From Bacilli bacterium (GTDB lineage: Bacteria; Bacillota_I; Bacilli_A; RF39; UBA660), in assembly GCA_900772445.1 (NCBI GenBank), contig CAAHEL010000091.1, positions 1 through 5,103 of the forward strand: 5,103 nucleotides of DNA. The letters run 5' to 3'. The stretch's first letter is position 1. Each line of letters starts with the position of its first letter. The notes under the pieces were generated by a model that did not search any database, had not been told where the DNA came from, and saw nothing but the letters and a program-made list of their open reading frames with translations. A program made the position numbers and the translations under genes. This document shows positions 1 to 4,956 of the stretch, one piece after another.

Positions 1-94
1 TGTCCGCCCAGTCCTATACCTTAAATCCAATGTAGTAAGATATGCAGGAGATGGAAGTATCTCTAATCCATATCAAATAAGATTAGAAAGTTAG
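1..94 (+). CDS. C-terminal end of a probable surface protein (5' truncated by window edge)
   Basis: An open frame enters from the left edge (first complete codon at base 2) and ends at TAG 92-94. It gives 30 residues that contain RPVLYLKSN, then GDGS, then SNPYQI, and end in RLES. An 'RPVxYLKSxV.I..GDGT..NPY' ending is, as I recall, a recurrent C-terminus of large secreted or cell-surface proteins in gut Bacillota and relatives, akin to the RPALWL ending of DUF6273-type domains. Family assignment therefore rests on about 20 motif residues and memory, not on a search. The bulk of the protein lies outside the window, so its full role, signal peptide and length cannot be judged. The gene is followed at once by an intrinsic terminator, so it is probably the last gene of its transcript and separate from the flippase gene downstream. 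Confidence 0.7.
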   Translation, partial: VRPVLYLKSNVVRYAGDGSISNPYQIRLES

Positions 95-98
95 AAAT

Positions 99-131
99 AA
101 AATAAGATTGTTAAAGCAATTTTATTTTTTT
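99..131 (+). terminator. Intrinsic terminator after the surface-protein gene
   Basis: AAAATAAGATTG (99-110) pairs with CAATTTTATTTT (117-128) around the loop ttaaag. This is a 12-bp stem with a single G-U pair, and it runs into the T tract 125-131. It starts five bases after the TAG stop. The stem is AT-rich, as expected in such a genome, so its strength is uncertain, but the position and T tail fit a rho-independent terminator well. Confidence 0.75.
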
Positions 132-132
132 A

Positions 133-141
133 TGTTATACT
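133..141 (+). promoter_or_regulatory. Extended -10 promoter of the flippase gene
   Basis: TG-T-TATACT (TG at 133-134, hexamer 136-141) matches a sigma-A extended -10 element. No good -35 hexamer lies 16-18 nt upstream, where the terminator sits, which is tolerated when the TG extension is present. Transcription would begin near 148, right at the Shine-Dalgarno AGGTGAG (148-154), giving a leader of only about 9 nt. The same arrangement recurs before the peptidase gene. TGTTATA strings are common in this AT-rich DNA, so confidence is moderate. Confidence 0.5.
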
Positions 142-156
142 TATTGTAGGTGAGTT

Positions 157-1677
157 ATGAGAACAAAGAAAATATTTTTAAATATGTTATGTGATATTAT
201 ACCTTATTTATTAATAGGGATAGTAGGGTTAGTAAAAGTAAATTTTTTAATTAAATATATTGGAGATGTTGGTAATGGGTATTATCAAACAATTAATCAA
301 ATAATAACTTATGTTTTTTTAGCACAAATTGGTTTTGGTGATGCAGTAATATTTTCGTTATATAAAGTATTTGCTAAAGAAGATAAGAAAAAAATTAATG
401 AAATATATTCTGGTAGTAGGGTTATATTTAGAAAAATTGGTTTTGTTATACTTGGAATAATTGGATTAGTTAGTTTGATATTATATTTATTTTATGGTTT
501 TGAAGATGGATATCGGAATTCTTCATTAATATGTTTTATTGTTATATCTTGTTCTTATTTGATATCTTATTTTGGTAAGGGACAAACTTATTTATCTATT
601 TTATCTGCTTCTCAAAATAAATATATTTATTCTTTAGTATCAAATAATATTAGGCTTTTATGTGATATATTAATAATCTTTGTTACTTATAAATATAAAA
701 GTTTAGAAAGTATTGCTATTGTTATATTAATTGCTAAAATTTTAGAAGAAATAATATTAAGAATAGTTATGAATAAAAAGTATCCTTGGTTAAGGGAAGT
801 AAAAAGAGAAAATACGAAGATGTTTAAAATGACTAAGGATTTAGCGGGTATTCAGATAGGTAGAATTATTTTAAATAATACTGATTCAATTATTTTAATG
901 GCATTTCTTGGTCCGGTTAGTGTTAGTATTTATACTTCTTATATGTTTGTAACTAGATTTTTAAATGAAATAAGTACCAAGATAGAACTTGCTGTTGTTA
1001 ATTCTTTTGGTAATGTTTTTGCTAATAAAGAGAATGATAAGGTATATCCTTTATTTAAGGAATTATTAATTTTATTTATTGTTATATCTTTTTCAATGAC
1101 AATAACATTTATTTTAGGTATTAGGGGTTTTATTAATTTATGGATAGGTAAAGAAAATTATTTACTTAATTATCATACTGTTGTTTTATTTGGTATTTGT
1201 TCGTTTTTATATTGTATTGGATTACCTTTGTTATCACTAGTAAACGCTCGTGGATATTTTAAGGATAATAAAAAACATACTTTTATATGTGCTTTTGTTA
1301 ATATAATAATGTCTTTAGTATTAGTAAAATTCTATAAATTAGATGGATTACTTATTGGGACTTCTTTGGCATATTTATTAAATATAATTATGAAAATAGG
1401 GTTAGTTAATAAGAAAATATTTAAGGGTATTAATTCTAGGATATATTTATATTATGGTTTAATTATATTATCTTTGGTAGGTATTTGTTTATTTATTAAA
1501 AGTATCGAAGTAGTTTTATTTGGTGTAATGACTAGTATACCTATTGTGGTAGTTATATTGTTTGTTATATTTATTTCTCTTATGTTATTTATCTTTGGTA
1601 TATTTAATACTTTTAGTAAGTCTTCCAGAGATTTATATGATAGAGGTAAGTTATTATTAAAAACTAAAAAAAATTAA
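157..1677 (+). CDS. Polysaccharide/lipid-linked oligosaccharide flippase (Wzx/MATE-like, MOP superfamily)
   Basis: A 506-residue, highly hydrophobic integral membrane protein, the usual length for Wzx-type exporters. By eye there are 12-14 membrane segments, roughly at residues 15-35, 46-66, 91-113, 121-139, 159-178, 184-204, 240-262, 302-321, 341-364, 373-391, 396-414, 429-449 and 452-484, with a basic C-terminal tail (RGKLLLKTKKN). Family-like signatures are GFGDAVIFSLYKVFAKEDKK (59-78) and NTDSIILMAFLGPVSVSIYT (241-260), which resemble the conserved 'sLYkp...kD' and 'D.iils.flG...vg.Y' regions of polysaccharide biosynthesis proteins. Such proteins flip undecaprenyl-linked sugar units across the membrane for capsule, teichoic acid or glycan assembly. 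The start is set by AGGTGAG two bases before ATG 157; a later ATG at 184 has no comparable ribosome site. No glycosyltransferase or polymerase genes are visible beside it, so the substrate is unknown. A different MOP-superfamily exporter is the main alternative. Confidence 0.82.
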   Translation: MRTKKIFLNMLCDIIPYLLIGIVGLVKVNFLIKYIGDVGNGYYQTINQIITYVFLAQIGFGDAVIFSLYKVFAKEDKKKINEIYSGSRVIFRKIGFVILGIIGLVSLILYLFYGFEDGYRNSSLICFIVISCSYLISYFGKGQTYLSILSASQNKYIYSLVSNNIRLLCDILIIFVTYKYKSLESIAIVILIAKILEEIILRIVMNKKYPWLREVKRENTKMFKMTKDLAGIQIGRIILNNTDSIILMAFLGPVSVSIYTSYMFVTRFLNEISTKIELAVVNSFGNVFANKENDKVYPLFKELLILFIVISFSMTITFILGIRGFINLWIGKENYLLNYHTVVLFGICSFLYCIGLPLLSLVNARGYFKDNKKHTFICAFVNIIMSLVLVKFYKLDGLLIGTSLAYLLNIIMKIGLVNKKIFKGINSRIYLYYGLIILSLVGICLFIKSIEVVLFGVMTSIPIVVVILFVIFISLMLFIFGIFNTFSKSSRDLYDRGKLLLKTKKN

Positions 1678-1713
1678 CTCTTTGTTAAAATTAATAATTT
1701 AAATAAAGATATA

Positions 1714-1722
1714 TGTTATATT
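1714..1722 (+). promoter_or_regulatory. Extended -10 promoter of the M3-like peptidase gene
   Basis: TG-T-TATATT (TG at 1714-1715, hexamer 1717-1722) lies with exactly 15 nt between the hexamer and ATG 1738, identical to the spacing before the flippase gene. Predicted initiation near 1729 would fall inside the long purine Shine-Dalgarno AGGGGTGAGG (1726-1735). No convincing -35 is present. The site may add to read-through from the flippase gene, since no terminator is seen in the 60-nt gap. Confidence 0.45.
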
Positions 1723-1737
1723 TATAGGGGTGAGGTT

Positions 1738-2898
1738 ATGAGGATTAAGGAAACTTTAAAAGAAGAAGAGTATATTAAAAATATTATGGATTTAAGGCTA
1801 AATAAATTAAATACTAAATGGTTTAATACCCATTCTTATTCTAAATTAAAAGCATTAAGTAATGATTTATTTTCTTTTGGCGAATTATATGGAATATGTA
1901 CTGAAGAGTATAATATGCCTTGGAATAATACGAGGATTAATGATATATTTAATGATAATTATTGTAAGTCAATGCAGAAGTATGTTAATAATATTTTGTT
2001 AGAGAGTGGTAGTTATCAAAAGATATCTGATAGTGTAATAGATATTTTTAGTGAGTGTAAGTATCCATTTTATAAAAATTATGGTAAGAGTTTAAAGAGA
2101 TTTAATCATAATGATATGATGGAATTAATGGGGTCTTTTTTAAATGATTATGACGAAAGAGTATATAAGAAATTTAAAGATAGTTTAGATAATATGGAAG
2201 TATTTTTAATAAATGATGAACTACCTTACAATGGTGCAACATATAATGTTGATTCTTTAGGTAAATCTTTTGTATGTTTAGATGCAAGTATTCCTATGGG
2301 TGTTTATTTTTCTAAAATAGTTATTCATGAAATGGGACATGTATTTGAACAAAGTTTAAATAGAAATAATGATGCTAGGTTAAGAAATTATTTTTATGAA
2401 TCTTATTATTATGAGGTGTCATCAGAGTTTTTTGAGTATGCGTTTTTAAATTATTTAAAAGAGAATAAAATTTATACTGAGGAAGCAGATTTGATGTTAG
2501 ATATTCACTATAAGGAATTATTTATTCATATGGCAAGTATAAATTTATTAACTAGTTTAAATGAAGATGCTTTATGTGAAATATTAGAAAATGGAAGTGC
2601 TATTAGTGCTTTTTCTGATAAAATAGAACAAATAGAAAATAAAGCTAATTATTATAGTTTCTTTGAAGAAGATAAATTAAATCTTATAGATGATTTTATA
2701 TATGGAGTAGGAGAGTTATTTAGTATTTATTTATATAAATATTATAAGGAAGATAAGGAAAAATTTAAGAAGGATTTTATTAATGTTATGTGTTCTTATC
2801 CTTATAGAAATGATATTTTAGCATTTAATGATTTAAAGATAGATACTGATACTTTAATTAAGGGTAAGGAATTAAGAAGAGTATTAACTAAAAAATAA
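1738..2898 (+). CDS. Short M3-like (oligoendopeptidase F-like) zinc metallopeptidase
   Basis: A 386-residue protein without signal peptide or membrane segment, so probably cytoplasmic. HEMGH at 197-201 is a gluzincin HExxH site: H197 and H201 would bind zinc and E198 would be the general base. The segment YYYEVSSEFFEY (223-234) supplies E226, 25 residues after the second His, the same spacing as in M3 peptidases of the neurolysin/PepF type, where this Glu is the third zinc ligand. The C-terminal stretch IYGVGELFSIYLYKYYKE (321-338) resembles the Tyr-rich 'YxyG.l.al.ly..Y' helix of PepF that helps form the substrate pocket. Together these suggest cleavage of short peptides in a closed cavity. 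PepF-type enzymes are usually about 600 residues, so the N-terminal lobe here is much reduced and substrate size may differ. It follows the flippase gene by 60 nt, with a strong Shine-Dalgarno (1726-1735). Another gluzincin family is possible but less likely. Confidence 0.75.
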   Translation: MRIKETLKEEEYIKNIMDLRLNKLNTKWFNTHSYSKLKALSNDLFSFGELYGICTEEYNMPWNNTRINDIFNDNYCKSMQKYVNNILLESGSYQKISDSVIDIFSECKYPFYKNYGKSLKRFNHNDMMELMGSFLNDYDERVYKKFKDSLDNMEVFLINDELPYNGATYNVDSLGKSFVCLDASIPMGVYFSKIVIHEMGHVFEQSLNRNNDARLRNYFYESYYYEVSSEFFEYAFLNYLKENKIYTEEADLMLDIHYKELFIHMASINLLTSLNEDALCEILENGSAISAFSDKIEQIENKANYYSFFEEDKLNLIDDFIYGVGELFSIYLYKYYKEDKEKFKKDFINVMCSYPYRNDILAFNDLKIDTDTLIKGKELRRVLTKK

Positions 2899-2952
2899 AA
2901 AGAAGTATTAGTCAAATAGACTGGTTTGACCGATAACTTCTTTCTTTTTTTT
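2890..2952. terminator. Bidirectional intrinsic terminator between convergent genes
   Basis: AAAGAAGT (2899-2906) pairs with ACTTCTTT (2936-2943), and inside it GTCAAA (2911-2916) pairs with TTTGAC (2925-2930) around an 8-nt loop. A small, partly paired internal loop separates the two stems. On the + strand the hairpin runs into T 2945-2952. On the - strand it runs into the complement of the A-rich stretch 2890-2898. It can therefore end both the peptidase transcript and the opposite operon. The inner stem lies inside the last codons and stop of the - strand gene. Confidence 0.7.
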
Positions 2953-3549
2953 GCTTTTTATTTTAGGTTTATTTTTGTTGTTATTCTTTTTATCATAGTT
3001 ACTAATAAAGGCAATTAAAGTATGAATATTTTTGTAATTAACTTCTTCATAATTATAGATTAATTTATTAATTACTTCTTCATATTTTTTATCTAGATAT
3101 TTAGATTTTATACCACTTTTTGAATCTGTTAAATAGACGCCAAGTTCTGATATTTCTATCAGGCATTCGTAATAGTTATAGAAAAATCTAATAAACTTAT
3201 CTAAAAATTCATAATCGTTTGCTCTAGATATAAGTTCTAATCTAAGTGAAGCAGGTGCAAGTAACCAAGCATCATTTTGATAAAGTAAATCATAAATAAC
3301 TTTGGAATACTTGTTATTTCTTTTTATTTTTATGGAAAGACTTTTGTTAAAATCTTCTTCTTCCAGTAAATTTTCATTAAATAATTGTTCTTTTAATTCG
3401 TCTTCATTATCAAACATAATAGAAAATCCATCAATTTCTTTTAAAGAACAAGCTCCTGGTGTTTTAAAATTACTTAGTTTAGTAAAATATTTTGCTTTTG
3501 TTAAATCAATTATTTTATTTTTGTTACCTATAGTTAAATAGTATGCCAT
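2908..3549 (-). CDS. Unknown 213-aa cytosolic protein with C-terminal QTSLFD (clamp-binding-like) tail
   Basis: I do not recognise the family. The protein has no membrane segment or signal peptide. Residues 1-75 look like a small alpha/beta region (MAYYLTIGNKNKIIDLTKAK at the N-terminus, then a D/E-rich helix at 47-67). Residues 80-185 are helical and rich in Tyr, Phe and Leu (for example LDKFIRFFYNYYECLIEISE, 116-135). Residues 187-204 form a Lys/Asn-rich linker, and the chain ends with QTSLFD (208-213). QxSLF at a flexible C-terminus resembles the bacterial beta-clamp-binding pentapeptide QL(S/D)LF, which hints at a role around replication or repair; this is inference only. The start at ATG 3549 is supported by AAGGGGGG (3562-3555) five bases upstream. 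It is the second gene of an operon, 18 nt after the tail-anchored gene, and ends inside a bidirectional terminator. W95 is encoded by TGG. Confidence 0.8.
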   Translation of the reverse strand: MAYYLTIGNKNKIIDLTKAKYFTKLSNFKTPGACSLKEIDGFSIMFDNEDELKEQLFNENLLEEEDFNKSLSIKIKRNNKYSKVIYDLLYQNDAWLLAPASLRLELISRANDYEFLDKFIRFFYNYYECLIEISELGVYLTDSKSGIKSKYLDKKYEEVINKLIYNYEEVNYKNIHTLIAFISNYDKKNNNKNKPKIKSKKKKEVIGQTSLFD

Positions 3550-3554
3550 AATGT

Positions 3555-3562
3555 CCCCCCTT
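3555..3562 (-). promoter_or_regulatory. Unusual G6-containing ribosome binding site
   Basis: On the - strand AAGGGGGG is followed by ACATT and the ATG at 3549. A run of six G is conspicuous in such AT-rich DNA. It would pair with the 16S anti-Shine-Dalgarno with one or two G-U pairs. It fills much of the 18-nt gap after the upstream gene's TAA (3570-3568) and fixes the start of the 213-aa gene. Confidence 0.65.
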
Positions 3563-3567
3563 AAAAA

Positions 3568-4716
3568 TTAAATATTTAGTAATCTTATAAATGATATAAG
3601 TAAGATAGCAATTGCTACAAAAATTAATATCATTGATAGATTAAACATTGTTGTATAACCCTTATTATCATCTTTTTTTAGTATTTTTGTATAATGTTTA
3701 TTTTTTTCTAGTTCTTCTTTTTTTTCTAGATATAGTAAATATTTTTGATATATTTCAATATTATTTTTATAAGTTTCTTTTTCTTCTTCAGGTAATTTTT
3801 CTAACTTATCTGGATTTTCATAAAGCATAATAGTTTTTTCTTTTACTTCTTCATCTAGTTCTTCGAAATTAAGTCCTTCCTGTAATTCTTCAGGTAATTC
3901 TTCTTTAATATTAGGATTATCTTCATAAGCATTATCTAGTTCGTTATTATTTACTTCGTCACTTACATCAATTTTAGATTCATTATAAATAGCATTATTA
4001 GGTTCACCAATTTGTAATTCTTTATTACTGTTAGTTCTTGCTTCGTATATTTTTCCATCTTTTGATAAACCAAATAAGTTTTCAACATTAATATAATTTA
4101 TATGTAGTTCATCTGCATTTTTAATAATAAATACTAGTTTTTTATAATCTTCGACAGTAAGATTTTTAACTTGCCCCAAATATTCATTAATTTCTTCGAT
4201 AGGAATTAGTTTTAATTCAATATTTTCTTTTATTCTTTGATCATTTAAGATACTAGTAGTATTTTTTTCATTATTATTGGATTGATATTTTGTATTTTCT
4301 GCTTGAATTTGTTTTAATTGTTCTACTAATGATACACCATCTTTTTTATTTTCTAATATAACTTGTTTACCATTTTCGGGATTATAAAAACTAAATATTT
4401 CAATTCCACTATCTAAAATTTTATGTTCTATTTTAGAAATATCAACACCAAAAGTATTAGCAATTTCTTTTTCAGGGTTAGTATCTTTTTCGTTATTTTT
4501 ATCAAAATATTCATTAATTATTTTTTCTCTGTCTAATGGACTAGCATGTCTTAATTTATTCATTAACTCTTGAAATTCTTTACTATCGTATGCGGAACTA
4601 TTTATTTGATTAATTAGATTTTTGTCACTTTCTCCGACTAAACCGTTAGTATTTCTATACTTATCTAATACTTCTAGATAATATTTAACAGTTTCTTTAT
4701 TTATTCTATCTGCCAT
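3568..4716 (-). CDS. Unknown 382-aa tail-anchored, acidic, coiled-coil-like protein
   Basis: Not recognised as a known family. The frame can be opened at a GTG (4725), but that codon lies inside the Shine-Dalgarno. ATG 4716, six bases after AGGTG, is the better start and gives 382 residues. Residues 1-75 are helical and charged (MADRINKETVKYYLEVLDKY; then KEFQELMNKLRHASPLDREK). Residues 83-140 look like a small mixed domain (NTFGVDISKIEH, FYNPENGKQVILENKKDG). After an Asn-rich linker, 165-235 may be a second domain. Residues 249-292 are very acidic, 300-340 look like a charged coiled coil, and about 356-379 (MFNLSMILIFVAIAILLISF) form a single transmembrane helix ending three residues before the C-terminus. 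Basic residues before the helix (KILKK) favour a cytoplasmic N-terminal body anchored by its tail. It is the first gene of an operon with the 213-aa protein and diverges from rpsB. Scaffold or membrane-tethering roles are possible, but no function can be assigned. Confidence 0.82.
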   Translation of the reverse strand: MADRINKETVKYYLEVLDKYRNTNGLVGESDKNLINQINSSAYDSKEFQELMNKLRHASPLDREKIINEYFDKNNEKDTNPEKEIANTFGVDISKIEHKILDSGIEIFSFYNPENGKQVILENKKDGVSLVEQLKQIQAENTKYQSNNNEKNTTSILNDQRIKENIELKLIPIEEINEYLGQVKNLTVEDYKKLVFIIKNADELHINYINVENLFGLSKDGKIYEARTNSNKELQIGEPNNAIYNESKIDVSDEVNNNELDNAYEDNPNIKEELPEELQEGLNFEELDEEVKEKTIMLYENPDKLEKLPEEEKETYKNNIEIYQKYLLYLEKKEELEKNKHYTKILKKDDNKGYTTMFNLSMILIFVAIAILLISFIRLLNI

Positions 4717-4722
4717 TTTTAA

Positions 4723-4732
4723 CACCTACCTT
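4723..4732 (-). promoter_or_regulatory. Ribosome binding site that decides the start of the tail-anchored gene
   Basis: On the - strand AAGGTAGGTG (4732-4723) is followed by TTAAAA and ATG (4716-4714). The AGGTG core at six bases' spacing is well placed for the ATG. The alternative in-frame GTG (4725-4723) is part of this core, so using it would leave no properly spaced site. The N-terminal MLK extension is therefore probably not translated. Confidence 0.8.
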
Positions 4733-4738
4733 AATAAT

Positions 4739-4747
4739 ATAATACCA
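4739..4747 (-). promoter_or_regulatory. Extended -10 promoter of the two-gene - strand operon
   Basis: On the - strand TG-G-TATTAT reads from 4747 to 4739, an extended -10 with five of six hexamer matches, 22 nt before ATG 4716. Initiation would be near 4732, at the ribosome site. No clear -35 is visible at 16-18 nt; an 8-bp palindrome TACTAGTA (4763-4770) lies near that position and could be an operator or chance. Confidence 0.5.
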
Positions 4748-4816
4748 AATTTATTTAAAAAATACTAGTAAAAATAGTAAAAAAAGTAGGAATTGATATT
4801 CTTAAAGACATAAATG

Positions 4817-4848
4817 TTTACAAAATTCATATTTTATGATAGTATTAT
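4817..4848 (+). promoter_or_regulatory. Probable rpsB promoter
   Basis: TTTACA (4817-4822) is a good -35 hexamer. Exactly 17 nt later stands TAGTAT (4840-4845, four of six -10 matches). The better hexamer TATTAT (4843-4848) would need a long 20-nt spacer. Either choice places transcription start near 4852-4855, so the whole structured leader at 4872-4927 would be transcribed. The gap between divergent genes requires a promoter here. Confidence 0.5.
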
Positions 4849-4871
4849 ATTGGCTTTTCAAAAAAAACACA

Positions 4872-4927
4872 CGATTACTGACTTAAATGCCTAGTGCCAG
4901 AAGGTGGTGTTTAGGGTAGACGTATCG
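4872..4927 (+). ncRNA. Structured rpsB 5' leader with a putative kink-turn (candidate S2 autoregulatory RNA)
   Basis: The basal helix pairs CGAT(T)AC (4872-4878, one bulged T) with GTATCG (4922-4927). The upper helix pairs CTTAAATGCC (4882-4891) with GGTGTTTAGG (4906-4915), ten pairs including three G-U. A one-sided TAGT bulge (4892-4895) follows, and a terminal GCC-AGAA-GGT hairpin (4896-4905) caps it. The junction between helices is TGA (4879-4881) opposite GTAGAC (4916-4921). Read as RNA, CUGA faces a three-base loop GUA followed by G-A, giving tandem sheared G-A pairs as in kink-turns. The element ends 29 nt before the rpsB ATG. S2-bound leaders that repress rpsB translation are known in Proteobacteria. 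That this RNA does the same is inference. No T tract follows, so translational rather than attenuation control would be expected. Confidence 0.6.
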
Positions 4928-4956
4928 GAGGAAAAAACAAAAGGAGGAATTTAAAA

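Noticed and set aside
1674..1688. TTAAC-tcttt-GTTAA inverted repeat just after the flippase gene
   Set aside because: Only five weak A/T-rich pairs, followed by A rather than T residues on the + strand, so it is not a credible terminator.
3302..3541. 79-codon + strand open frame
   Set aside because: It lies entirely opposite the 213-aa - strand gene, lacks a good ribosome site, and its hydrophobic, low-complexity product is what the antisense of a charged AT-rich gene gives.
3648..3830. 60-codon + strand open frame rich in Phe, Leu and Tyr
   Set aside because: It is antisense to the coiled-coil and membrane-anchor part of the 382-aa gene; the composition reflects complementary Glu/Lys codons and there is no Shine-Dalgarno.
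4723..4725. GTG as start codon of the tail-anchored gene
   Set aside because: It is part of the AGGTG ribosome site that serves the ATG at 4716; starting there would leave no spaced Shine-Dalgarno.
4763..4770. TACTAGTA palindrome as an operator
   Set aside because: Eight-base AT-rich palindromes are frequent by chance here, and no second copy was found in a matching position at the other promoters.
4793..4798. TTGATA as a -35 element for rpsB
   Set aside because: No -10-like hexamer lies 16-18 nt downstream; TTTACA at 4817 fits better.
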